Below are positions 33,216-44,300 of a stretch of 64,000 nt of DNA, piece by piece. The translations under genes were made by a program, and so were the position numbers. Source of the DNA: Omphalotus guepiniiformis. Its lineage: Eukaryota > Basidiomycota > Agaricomycetes > Agaricales > Omphalotaceae. How positions within the stretch are numbered: the first letter of the stretch is position 1; every line of letters begins with the position of its first letter. The notes beneath the pieces are model-generated. The model was not told the DNA's origin, made no database searches, and worked only from the letters and a program-made list of their open reading frames with translations. Location: the NCBI GenBank assembly GCA_028554645.1, contig JAQOOI010000051.1:248001-312000 (forward strand), in the 5' to 3' direction.

Positions 33216-33605
33216 TGTTAGAATCTAAGACAATGCACTACCAGTGATACACTGATCAGACACAATGAATAGAGTTCAATTACAGTTCACTGAGATCACT
33301 AAAGCGTTGTAATAGTAGCTTAATGCACAAGAATTGCTTTCCAAGTGTCTTAGATTTCTCCAGACATGTAAGGATTTACATATTGTTTGGTCCTGTTGTG
33401 TCAGGCCGCGCATGAGGCGTGAAAATGAGTGTCCACATTTTCGCGCGCGCTCTAAACACTCCAGAATGACCCTACATACATGGTATAACTATCTACAATA
33501 GGTATTAAAGTCATTAATATAGTATTATATGTACTTGAAGGACTTTCTAATGATATGTACAGTATTTGTATAGTATCTACAAGTGTTCTAGCACTTCATT
33601 CAACA
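33216..33605 (-). repeat. 5' LTR of E3
   Basis: 390 bp; the primer-binding sequence GGTTATGGGCCCTGG lies just inside it on the minus strand. Confidence 0.95.
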
Positions 33606-33927
33606 ACTTCACCAGCATCAAATCTGAATTCAAAATTGGTGGCAGAAACTTTTTACCTACATCTGTGAGAAGAAAAATGGTATCACAACAGATGATGAAA
33701 GGATTGAACAAGGCATTTCTAGATTCTGGTCTGCAGAGAATGGCTCAAGAAAAAGTTGAGCCATTAAAGCAAGAAGCAGGAACAGCGGAAGAGTATTTCC
33801 AGGAGCTGGAGATGTTGGCACCTGTTGTTTCACGCCTGCTCACTTTAGCAGAACGTTTGGATCTTTCAGATAAGTGGAAGGCGGAGTTTGCACAAACTCT
33901 GCTCTCTAAACTTGTCTTGGAAAGTTG

Positions 33928-34316
33928 TGTTAGAGTCTAAGACAATGCACTACCAGTGATACACTGATCAGACACAATGAATAGAGTTCAATTACAGTTC
34001 ACTGAGATCACTAAAGCTTTGTAATAGTAGCTTAATGCACAAGAATTGCTTTCTAAGTGTCTGAGATTTCTCCAGACATGTAAGGATTTACATATTGTTT
34101 GGTCCTGTTGTGTCAGGTGGCGCATGAGGTGAAAGTGGAGTGTCCACATTTTTGCGCGCACTCTAAACACTCCAGAATGACCCTACATACATGGTATAAC
34201 TATCTACAATAGGTATTAAAGTCATTAGTATAGTATTTTATGTACTTGAAGGACTTTCTAATGATATGTACAGTATTTGTATAGTATCTACAAGTGTTCT
34301 AGCACTTCATTCAACA
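33928..34316 (-). repeat. Solo copia LTR, TSD AGTTG
   Basis: 389 bp between AGTTG at 33923-33927 and 34317-34321. Somewhat diverged in the core, so older than E3, which lies 323 bp to its left in the same broken gene. Confidence 0.94.
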
Positions 34317-34574
34317 AGTTGTTTGTTGGAAGATCACATCACTGATCCATCCACTTCTCCTCTTGACATCTCTTCACCATCACCTTCTCTGGTTCATATT
34401 CCTCCACCTGTTCCCTCTGACCTAAACTCTTGTCGAACCAAAATTCTTCGTTGCATCCAGAAGTTTGAACTCATTCTCTTTGATACCAAGATTCAACTTG
34501 AACCTATTTTTAACAAGTTGAATGAGGATCACAATGAGAGTTTGGGACTTGCTGTCAAGGTGTCCGGAGGTTAG

Positions 34575-35769
34575 AGACAGTTTATAGACCTGGTGGAACC
34601 ATTTAGAGGAGTTGTATCAGAATCTTGAGGTGATTGGACATTCATTGACCAATTCTCAGTGGAGACAATTGTAGGGGGCTTTAAAGCATATTGGTAGCAT
34701 ATCTTTTGAGAACTTAAATAGTCATATACCAGACATTTGTATTAAGTTAATGAAACTAAACCTCACATTCCCTTAGAATACAGTTCTCTTTATTGGTATT
34801 AATGGCAAAAGGCGTGATTCTTTTCTTTATACTTTGACATTCTTCTTCATTGCAACTTGGCTGACTTTGAGGAGCAGAAATGTCCTGTTATTCCGCATCC
34901 CAGCCTGTAATGGAAATGGCTGATGTCAGCAATTGAGCTGATCTAGTTTCCAATGAAGTAAACATGGAAGCTATTGGTTTTGGTGAACCAGAACTAAGCA
35001 CTCAAGTTACTTGCTTGTTCTGCAATGCCTATGAAGCTACCACTACTGTGGTAAAGACCTATATTGATCAACATATCAGTGGGGTGACAGGCTGGTTGAA
35101 TGGTGCCTTTGAAACCTCACACAATAGTATTGAAGGCTTAAAGACAGTAGAAGCCTTAGGCAAATTGTGGAAACACAAGCAGAACTGTTGAGATAGTAGT
35201 ATGAAGCCCTCGAGCTTCAGGTATACCTTTTCTATTATACACGGTCTCTTTCTATCATACACGGTCTCTCATATTTATGTCTTTCCAAATCTAGATACAC
35301 GACTTCCTTTTATGATCATTCTCTCCTATTCACGTATTCTCCTGTTTCATCCATACTTACTATATCTGGTTGTATGATCAGCCACATATACCCTTTGTAT
35401 TCACGTCGTTTACATCTCAGTCGATTCCCACATACTGTGTATCGCCTGAGGTGTGTATTTTCTCATATTCCACTATTCACTACATTTTACTTACTTTGTT
35501 TCCTACAGTACTTCGTTCCGATACTTACGTGTACTCTTTTCTGACAGGTACTGTAGACATTAATATCAGTCGATTCCCACATACTGTGTATCGCCTGAGT
35601 ACTTCGTTCCGATACTTACGTGTACTCTTTTCTGACAAGAACTCCTTAGAGCATACAAGGCTCAACTTGACAGACTCCCAGCAGATGCAGGCGCAGGTCC
35701 CTTCAGAGGGCCAAAGGTGCCTGAACCACCAACCGTTTCAAGAACAGATAATAAGATGATCTTGGAAGA
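34575..35769. other. No supported gene; short duplications
   Basis: Short frames without motifs. 35231-35250 and 35251-35270 are a 20-bp tandem repeat. 35418-35546 and 35567-35637 are related copies described separately. Confidence 0.4.
35418..35637 (+). repeat. Duplicated block with and without a GT-AG segment
   Basis: A 33-bp block (35418-35450) and a 38-bp block (35509-35546) are separated by 58 bp that begin GTGTGT and end CCTACAG. At 35567-35637 the same two blocks occur directly joined (...CCTGAG|TACTTC...). The missing piece has the ends and length of a fungal intron. Confidence 0.7.
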
Positions 35770-35881
35770 TGTTGAATGAAGTGCTAGAACACTTGTACAT
35801 ACTATACGGATACTATACATATCATTAGAAAGTCCCTCAAGTACATAAAATACTATACTAATGACTTTAATATCTATTGTA
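35770..35881 (+). repeat. Truncated copia LTR (first 112 bp)
   Basis: Starts with TGTTGAATGAAGTGC and ends at CTATTGTA where gypsy RT sequence begins. It is the right-most copia trace in the window. Confidence 0.85.
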
Positions 35882-36113
35882 TCCATTAAATCCTTCGGAA
35901 CAGAAAGTTTTAGATGAGTTTATCAACAAAAATCTGAAATCTGGAAGAATCAGACCATCAAAGTCACTGATGGCATCATCATTCTTCTTTGTGGCAAAGA
36001 AAGATGAGAAACTCCAACCTGTTCAGGATTACCGGTGTTGTGTCAAAAAGCCTTTCAGTGCTGAAATCTATCAGATTGAAGTAAATATGGAATGTTCAAG
36101 CATTGGAAACTGA
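35882..36113 (+). pseudogene. Ty3/gypsy reverse-transcriptase fragment
   Basis: Short frame with the typical start of a gypsy RT domain: [14 protein letters not shown], then SGRIRPSKS, then [18 protein letters not shown]. It ends soon after in non-homologous sequence. It belongs to a different gypsy lineage from elements P and M, whose RT reads differently here. Confidence 0.75.
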
Positions 36114-37879
36114 ACATAAAGGACTAGAGTCACCCCAGACTGCTAGTTAAGACATGAAACATACTTGTACTCACAATGCCTAAGTGTAGTGATTGCTACA
36201 GTACTAAATCTGGTGCTAAGCAACTGTGACCAATGGGTTATACAAGGAGATACTAGTTATGCCTCTCCAGATGTGTTGGAATTCCAATGTTCCATACCAG
36301 ATTGAGTTGGTCAGATCCACCCTCTAATAACTAGAGACTCTACCAGGTGTTGTTGACTGTAATCCAAGGGGTTGATGGATTTTCACTTCAATTGAACAAC
36401 TATCTAAGTCCTTTGGACTGATCAAAAGTTCCAGCTGGTCTTGCTAACTAAGTTGGCACTACAAGATTGAATGCTGAGAACATGGGCAATCTTGAAGATT
36501 GTATTACCAGAGAAATATTTGTACATTGAGTACTATGTGAACATAATGTCACTAAGATGAAATGCCAATCTGTGTAATAATGGAAGTAGATTCAAAGTTA
36601 CATCTGCACAAATGAGTTAGATACTCAATACTCATGATGGAAGGAGTTAGATACTGAAAATGAGTATCTCTCTGGATCTGAGTATCTCTCTGAAATTCAG
36701 TAACCCTCTGAACTTGATGAAAGACAAAGGCACTCTAATTGGAGGTCTTAGACGGAACTATGGGATAGAATACTGTCCTAGGAGAAGCTGAGAGCTATCC
36801 TAAACAAGAAATATAACCTGAGTACAAATCTGACCAAAAGAGATGTATAGGGGTAAAAACTTGAAATAAACAGTTACTGTACCTTACTGTGGCTGATAGA
36901 AACGATGAAGCATGGTCTAGATAAGCTCTAGAGCTTCTACACAACTCCTAATGCTGCCCTAGTAGAGGAGAATGTGCCAATTTTGGAGAAACTTATAGGG
37001 GACCAGATTTGCAATGCACTAAGGAGAATGTCACCTGTCAGGATACTGGTTGCTATTTACATGTTCTGGACCTTTATTTAGATACCCTGGGTACGCCCTA
37101 ACACTCCTAGAACGCGGACAAAGCGATATATTTCTGTTTTTATACCAATCTATACCCAAAGTTCCTACATTTTGACTATCTAACTAAAAATTTACCTAGA
37201 AAACTACCTAAAAAGAATCCAATCTCTGCTCAATTGATACTTACTTACTTTTGACTCATTTACTGTTCAGATTACTCTTTTAATTTCGAGATATATGTTT
37301 GATTTTATGATTTAGTATATATAGCTTACAGAGTATCTATTTAGATTTTCTTAAGCAAGTACTGCCCAAAGCTACAAGCCAAAGCAGGAAAACCTTCTTA
37401 GACGAAATATAGCCTGGCTCTTTAGAGTTCAGTTCGAGAAATATCCAGTTGTGAAAACTTCTGTAAAGTCCCTTGTGGCAGATAAATTGAAAGAGATACT
37501 GAATCTTTGCTGAAACTGCTGTTCTGTCTGTGCTGAATCTGCCTGCTGAAACTGTCTGTGCTGCATCTGAAACTGTTCCCTGCATTGTCTGACCATTGGA
37601 TCGAGTTTAACATCGAGATTGATTGTCCTGAATCCCTCCTGAACCCTGAAAACCACCCTTACCTTCTGTCTGAATCTTGTGTTTTGAGATACCCTCTGCC
37701 ATTTTTCACCCAGATCGAGATAAAGACACCTGTAACCCTGCAGATTCGAAGTTCAATTGTTGCGTCTAACTGTGCAGAATCTCTGACAACGCCAGTCACA
37801 CCTCACCCCACATCATTTTTGATTTGAGTTGGATTGTGCTCATTTGAGTATCTCTCACGTTCATTTCATAGTCACTACA
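36114..37879 (+). repeat. Region containing the 5' LTR of gypsy element P (start unresolved)
   Basis: The LTR must end at CTACA, 37875-37879, because TCTGGAGCCCACCGCGAGG follows, as at the inner edge of the 5' LTR of M. The partner LTR lies beyond the window, so the start cannot be read; M's LTR is 1378 bp, which would put it near 36.5 kb. The GAGTTAGATACT motif found across P is present at 36614 and 36643. Confidence 0.6.
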
Positions 37880-37881
37880 TC

Positions 37882-37899
37882 TGGAGCCCACCGCGAGGG
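37882..37899 (+). other. Primer-binding site of P
   Basis: TGGAGCCCACCGCGAGG, two bases after the LTR. The same sequence is used by M. The complement ends in GGGCTCCA, meaning a tRNA with U73, which would suit tRNA-Cys; not confirmed. Confidence 0.65.
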
Positions 37900-38053
37900 G
37901 TGGCTTTAGACTTGATAAATTGAACTATCTGTGTATTTACACGTGTCTGGAAATAAATCTGGACTTTTCCTGTGTTGAACTTTGCCCTGTTCCTCACTTA
38001 GCAACAATTTCCTTGAAGTTGTTGAACCATCTATAAGTTTTATAACTTAGAGT

Positions 38054-39946
38054 TTGCTTGTCAAAATTAGCAGCTCACAGAGAAACACACGTCCTAGAAA
38101 GACTAAGAATTCTGAGAGAGCTGGAACAGAAGAATTGTCACTGAACCAGTCATCCAGAAGGAAAAGTTCCAAAGGAAAAGAGAAAGAAGTCATACCTGAA
38201 CCAGATTCAAGTCCACTCTCGTCTCTTTCGTCCCTAAGTACTATTCCTGAACGGAATACACCTCCAGATTTATCTGAACTCTCAGCTAGATACAAGAAAA
38301 ATAAGAGGAACTTTGTCAACAGTCCTCAATATTTTGCCTTGACACATAAAAGAATCCCTGTTAAAATAATAAGGAACCCGAGAAACAATATGTCTACTCA
38401 TGACAATACTACTGGGAATGAAGCTCCCCAACAGCAAGGCCCTACCCAAGGACCTGTTGAAATGGAGGAGATCTTCATTTTTGGAAATGCAACAGGAATG
38501 CAGATTCCTGTTCCTGCAGCTAAAGAGTTGCAGAATGAGAAACTACCTAAAGTCTCTAAGCAGGCTCCCATCTTTGATAAGAAACATCCATCTGAACTGG
38601 TTGCATGGTTGGCAGAGCTGGAAGGCATCTTTGTGTCAACCGGAACTAAAACAGATGCGGCTAAAGTAATGTTGGCTCTCAGATACATGGAGTTCCATAC
38701 CCGTGAAGAGTTTCAACGGCTTCAAGCTGTTAAAGATTTAGATTGGGATGCTTTCAAAGAGGCATTAATGAAAAATTTCCCTGAATCTGCAGATAGAGGA
38801 CTGTATGCTATCATTGATGCATATAAGCTCATAGTGCTTGGTGCTATTCAGAAACTGATGACATTTAAAAGAGAGTATGAGATTGAGTATGAGAAACTAT
38901 CTTCTGGTACTACACCTGTAGTATCAAACTCAGAAGCTGTAGCTGGTTTCTTGAGTGCACTAGATGAACCCTTCAGAAGGAAACTTCTGGACTGCTTGGA
39001 AAACAAAGTGATTAATGGCCACTTACAAGTTCAGAGAGAGGATGACCCTTTTACTCTGAAAGATGTAATGTCTGAGGCTGAAAAACTCTGTTCTGTAAAA
39101 AGAGCGGGGGGATACAACTTTGGTTTATTCTTGAATGGTCCAAATCTGGCAGAAGGATACTCTAGGATACTCCCAACAACTGACCAGAGTGCTACAAGGA
39201 AGTTATATGATCCTTACCAAGTAGCATCTACTGTGAAGTCAGAACCAGATCAGTGGGCAATGAAATTGTCTGCAACAGTGGATAGTCACCAGAACCAGTT
39301 TAACCAGATTAGACAAGCCCAGGAGACAAATCTGGCAGCTCTTGCAAAGCTATCTGAGACAGTTGCTAACTTGGCAAAAATGACCCAAGCAACTTCTAGC
39401 TCAGTTAGAATGAACATGAATGCTCCAAATTCCCAATCTGGACCTGGAATGAACTCTAATGGACACAATAGTGTACAAAGATCGTCCCAGATGTCATCTG
39501 TGAATAACAATACTCATGCTGACTCCAATTGCTATATGTGTGATGAGCCTGGACATAGATCTATGGACTGTCCACATCAACTTAGATTTATCAGGTTGGG
39601 GTGGATGATCAAAAATAGTGCTGGTTAATGGGCATTGAAAGATGGAGTATATTGGCCAAGAGCTGATCCATCTGATACTCGGTCTAAGAAAGAGAAGATT
39701 GAGGAAATTGCCAAAAGACATGGATGGGAACAACCTCCCCCTCATGTTGACCAGAACTTGTATGCTTTTGAAAATGAGGATTCTGCTATAGCAGGTCCCT
39801 CTCAAAGTAGTTCATTAGATGCTATCAACAGCCTTGTTGCTCAATTCAGTCAGGTTTGCAATACTTTGCAGAATCTGGCACCAGCAGCTAAATCTGAAAC
39901 TAAGCAGATTCTGAAACGAGAAAACAACTCTGAGTCGAAAAACTAG
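38054..39946 (+). pseudogene. Gag of element P, one in-frame stop
   Basis: The frame opens right after TAG at 38048-38050 and has no ATG until 38390. The 112-residue stretch before that ATG is conserved in M (LVKIS, KNSERAG, SKGKEKE) with mostly synonymous differences, so it is coding. The CCHC knuckle CYMCDEPGHRSMDC lies near residue 495. TAA at 39626-39628 interrupts the frame about 30 codons after the knuckle; the rest runs to TAG at 39944-39946. The Gag product would form the particle shell and bind RNA. Confidence 0.85.
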
Positions 39947-41352
39947 AGTTTCCAATGAAGGGGATTGGTGAAGAAGCTGTATATACTCAGAATCCTTCTC
40001 ACAAAACAGGTCAATCTCCTGAGGAAAGTAAACTTGTAAAGAAAAAGAGAGTTGAAGTGTTACTACCTACACTAAGACCATCTGAAAGGGAGAAATACAG
40101 ACCCCCTGCTATGAGAAAAGAGCCCGTTTGTTTTGAACTACCTGTTGATTCTGACACTGAGGAGATTGAATCTCCCTCTGAAAATCACAATGATGTTGCA
40201 CGGAGAGTATCTAACCGTCCGTTTGATCATGTAAAGGCAATAGATAGGCCACCTATACCAAAGGAAATGCCTGTAGGGAGCCAGAGCAAGTCAAATGAGA
40301 CTGAAGGAGCTCAATCTGGAACTAAAGATGGAATGGATATTGACACAAGGAATGCTATTGTATACACAAAGCCTCCGCGTAAATCTGAGCCTGATTTCAA
40401 GCTTAGAAACTCATTATTCAAACCGGGTCTAGCAGAAGAAATTGCAGACAAAATCTTTAGATCTGAGATAGATATAAGTAGTGGGGATCTCATTGCTATA
40501 TCTCCGGCACTTCAGAAGACTATGCAGAGAAAATTGAAGAACAACAGGGTGTATAAGCGTCCTGTAAAGGCTTTTGTTCATGAAGTAAAGGATGAAGATG
40601 ATTCTGATGGTATTCTACCAGAAGAAGATGTCAATCTGGTACAGGCAAATTATATGGTCTTTATTGAAGATATGGCCTATGAAAGGGAAGATGTGTTTAT
40701 TGTCCTAGATGAAGATACAGATGACCTTAAGAAAGGCTCAGTGGTACACAAGGATGTTGTGGACCAGTATCAGAAAGATGTACCTCCAGATGAGAGGGAC
40801 AAGATCATTATAGTAGCCAGCCAGACTGACAGTCTAAAGGCAATCTACCCAAAGATTAATCACTCTGATCAACAAGTTGAGACAGTAGTTGATAGTGGTT
40901 CTCAAATCGTGTCCATGGATACAAGAGTAGCTATTGGACTTGGTTTAAGATGGGACCCAGAGACTGTGATCCATATGCAAAGTGCAAATGGTCAATTACA
41001 GGCTACTAGGGGACTAGCAAGAAATGTACCATTTACCTTTGGAGAAATAACTATCTATATGCAGATTCACATAATAGATAAAGTGCCTTATGATGTTCTT
41101 TTGGGAAGACCATTTGATGTGTTGACAAGCAGTGTAGTCAGAAACTTTGAAACTGGAGAACAAGAGATCACCATTACCGATCCAAACAGTGGAATGAAGT
41201 GTACAATGGGAACATATGACAGAGGTAGAGGAATTAAGGTTAAACCTATTCCTGGTGAACCAAAGCTTGTTCCTGAAGCACAGAAATCTGCGAGTGTCCC
41301 TGTGAAAAATGAGAGAGACTCTCAAAATTTTCATCGGACCTCAATGAACTGA
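39934..41352 (+). CDS. Protease frame (Pro) of element P
   Basis: First ATG at 39955, but entry is probably by -1 frameshift from gag, as the frame opens at 39934. A long, charged, poorly conserved first part is followed by an aspartic-protease domain: VVDSGSQIVSMD (catalytic Asp about residue 316), then VLLGRPFDV in the second half. The product would cut the polyproteins. The frame is open throughout, unlike gag and pol of this copy. Confidence 0.85.
   Translation, partial: VEKLEFPMKGIGEEAVYTQNPSHKTGQSPEESKLVKKKRVEVLLPTLRPSEREKYRPPAMRKEPVCFELPVDSDTEEIESPSENHNDVARRVSNRPFDHVKAIDRPPIPKEMPVGSQSKSNETEGAQSGTKDGMDIDTRNAIVYTKPPRKSEPDFKLRNSLFKPGLAEEIADKIFRSEIDISSGDLIAISPALQKTMQRKLKNNRVYKRPVKAFVHEVKDEDDSDGILPEEDVNLVQANYMVFIEDMAYEREDVFIVLDEDTDDLKKGSVVHKDVVDQYQKDVPPDERDKIIIVASQTDSLKAIYPKINHSDQQVETVVDSGSQIVSMDTRVAIGLGLRWDPETVIHMQSANGQLQATRGLARNVPFTFGEITIYMQIHIIDKVPYDVLLGRPFDVLTSSVVRNFETGEQEITITDPNSGMKCTMGTYDRGRGIKVKPIPGEPKLVPEAQKSASVPVKNERDSQNFHRTSMN
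39937..39943 (+). promoter_or_regulatory. Gag-pro -1 frameshift site of P (altered)
   Basis: GAAAAAC in the gag frame directly before the TAG stop; the protease frame lies in -1. At the aligned position M has the canonical GGGAAAC, so the P site looks like a weakened derivative. Confidence 0.6.
41325..41331 (+). promoter_or_regulatory. Pro-pol -1 frameshift site of P
   Basis: AAATTTT in the A-AAT-TTT register of the protease frame, 18 nt before its TGA stop; the pol frame continues in -1 as FSSDLNEL. M has the same heptamer at the same place. Confidence 0.75.
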
Positions 41353-44300
41353 TAAGAGATCAGGGAGAGGTAGCTGTTTGTATTGAAATGGATGAAGATG
41401 GCAATGCCACAATTGCTGGATATAGGCTGCCAGACAATGAATTGTTTTCAGAACCTGAAAAGGCTGAGGCATTTGTGTTTGCAGCTGAGTCCACCATAAG
41501 AGAAAACGATATAGCGGCTGCAGATTCGGTTAGATCGTATTTAAATCGGTCTGTAGACTCAGAAAAGAAACAAGTGTTCTGTACCTGGCGAGAAAATTTA
41601 AATTTAAATTCAAAAGAGCACTTAGATACTCAGAATTCAGACTTAGATACTTGCACGGTACTTAATCACACTTTGGAACCTGCATCTGGAACTGAAAAGA
41701 GGATGAATAAGGGTAAAACGGTCATAAGGGAACCTAAACCAGTCCAATCTTCAAGATCCAGATGGAGTAGAGATAAGAATGGCAACAAAATGGCCAGATT
41801 GGTGACTGTTTTGGCTTCTAGGAAGTACAAACCGGTTGCTATTAAAGTCAAACCTGTTAAAGCTACCTTACCTGCAGAGTTCCGGATTGAAAGAAAAATA
41901 ATTGGAGATCCGTTAAAAGATATGCCTGAGTTACCTACTCATCCTCCAGATTTCACTCCTGGTGAGAGGTACTCTCAAGAAAGAAAAGAAATTGTAGACA
42001 AGAATCATAATGAAGGTTTCTTATAGCCTGAAGAGATGAAGCTTGTACACCATCTTATGAAAGTCCAAGAAAAAGCATTTGCATGGGAAGCATCTGAAGG
42101 AGGAACCTTTAATACGGAGTTCTTTCCTCCAGTAAAGTTTCCAGTGTTACCACATACCCCTTGGGTAGAAAGGAATATTTCTATACCTCCAGGGATCTAT
42201 GATCAAGTGTGTAAAATGATTAAGGACAAAATAGATGCTGGTGTATATGAGCCTTCTAGTTCATCCTATAGATCCAGATGGTTCTGTGTCTTAAAGAAGG
42301 ATGGAAAAAGCTTAAGATTGGTCCATAGTTTAGAACCACTCAATAAAGTGACTATTCAACATTCAGAAATTCCTCCTGCAACTGCAGATATAGCTAGAAG
42401 CTTCTCTGGAAGAGCATGTTTGGGTTTACTGGATATCTTTGTTGGTTATGATGAGAGGCTGGTTGATGAAAGTTCAAGAGATCTTACAACCTTCCAAACA
42501 CCTTTTGGCCCACATAGATTAGTAAAGTTACCTATGGGTTGGACAAATTCTGTACCAATCTACCATGATGATGTTACATATATCTTCAGAGATGAAATTC
42601 CACATGTAACTAAACCTTACATTGATGATGTACCAGTAAAAGGGCCTGTCAGCAGATATGAAACTGCAGATGGAGGTTATGAAGCTATCCCTGAAAATTC
42701 TGGCATCAGAAGATTTGTGTGGGAGCATCTGCAGAATATGAACAGAATTGTGCAAAGAATGAAACATGCTGGTGGTACCTTTGCAGGGACCAAAGCTTTC
42801 ATCTGTGTAGCGGAAGGTGATGTTGTTGGACATCATGTCAGTTATGAAGGAGAAAAGCCAGTTGAAAGGCTAGCTGAAGTTGTCCTGACTTGTGATGCAT
42901 CAAAATGGTCTGAGAAGAAAGATATCCGGTCATTTTTGGGCACTGCTGGTCAGATGAGAATGTTTATAAAGGATTATGCCAAGAAAGCAAGACCTTTGAC
43001 AATCTTAACTGGAGATGTGCCTTTTCAAATGGGTCCTGCAGAACTGGAAGCTGTAGAAATGATTAAAGATGGGATCAAAAATGCTCCGGCACTTCGTCCT
43101 ATTGACTATAGCTTAAGTACTGGAATCACCCTTTCAGTAGATACTTCCTGGATGGCAGTAGGTTTCCAACTATATCAGAGAGACCCTGCAGATTCAAAGA
43201 AAAAGTTCTACAACTGGATGGGTTCCATTACTTTAAATGAAAGAGAAGCAAGGTTTTCTCAACCCAAGAGAGAACTATATGGCTTGATGTTGGCCTTACA
43301 ACAAACATATTACCAGACATATGGATGTAGGGATCTTACTGTGGAAACAGATGCAAGCTATATTAAAGGAATGCTTGACAAACCCAGTAGTGGTCCCAAT
43401 GCAACTATAAACAGATGAATTGAAGAAATAAGGAAGTTCCACTTCACCTTGGTACACATCAAGGGCACTGAACATAAGGGACCAGATGGACTATCTAGAC
43501 CACCTAGAGGAACCATACCAACTGAAAGAGCGGCATCTAGAGATCCGGATTCATTTGTTGATGAAGATGATGGTCTGCCGGTGAAATTCAGAATGGGAGA
43601 TGGTGAATCTGAGGTACCCTTTGATTTTGAAGCCTTTAAAGATGAAATAGATACCCGAGGTGGTTACTTGCAGGGAGTTGCAAAGTCAATAGACGACTTT
43701 GAGGACGATTTGCAAGAAGCGCTTGAAGAAGAACGTCACTTGAATTCCATTAGAGAGCTGTTAGCAACTCAACATCAAGTATCTAACTCGATGTTGCAAT
43801 TTGCACAGACTTTGGTTATACCTGAAGGAGGTACTGAATGAAAACATGAACACCCATATAGAGAGGATCACAGATCTGCATCTACAAAGGAACTGGATGA
43901 ACAACTAGACCTAATCAAAGATTGGTACCTGCAGGGCAATCAGCCTCTAGCTCACCTAGGTGAGACTGCTATGAAAAAGTTCATTTCCAGGGCTGTAAAG
44001 TTCTTTGTAGACAGAGATGGTAGACTCTATAGAAGGAATGATGATACCTGTATAGGAGGCCAGCATAGACTGGTTGTGCCTAAAGAGAAAAGGATGTACA
44101 TGATGCATGCTGCTCATGACCATCTGGGACATAAAGGAATGTTTGCAACAAAAGCTCTCATAGAGAAGTGTTTTTGGTGGCCAGATTTGAATGGAGATGT
44201 CAATTGGTTTGTCAAATCCTGCCAAATCTGCCAGAACCGAAAATTAGAATTGTTGAAGATTCCTCCCACTCTTACACACACTCCCTCCCTGTTTCAGAAG

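Larger units (their letters stand above)
28309..33605 (-). mobile_element. E3: complete Ty1/copia retrotransposon
   Basis: 5297 bp. ACTTC at 28304-28308 and 33606-33610 is the target duplication. The LTRs match by eye except for two extra CG units in the GC core of the left one. The polyprotein gene is open. A young, potentially mobile copy. Confidence 0.96.
28249..34574 (+). pseudogene. Gag-like gene split by copia E3 and a solo LTR
   Basis: Three pieces, 28249-28308, 33611-33927 and 34322-34574, join in one frame when E3, the solo LTR and one copy of each target duplication are set aside: 630 nt, ATG to TAG, no stop between. The middle part has a gag-like look (AGTAEEYFQELEMLAP), as in Ty3/gypsy Gag proteins; the end is Ser/Pro-rich. 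The frame was evidently intact when the two copia insertions hit it. Gag identity is inference from a short motif. Confidence 0.7.

Noticed and set aside
42024..43841. CpG-directed repeat-induced point mutation as cause of the P stops
   Set aside because: None of the three changed bases lies in a CpG context; a wider count would be needed to claim any RIP.
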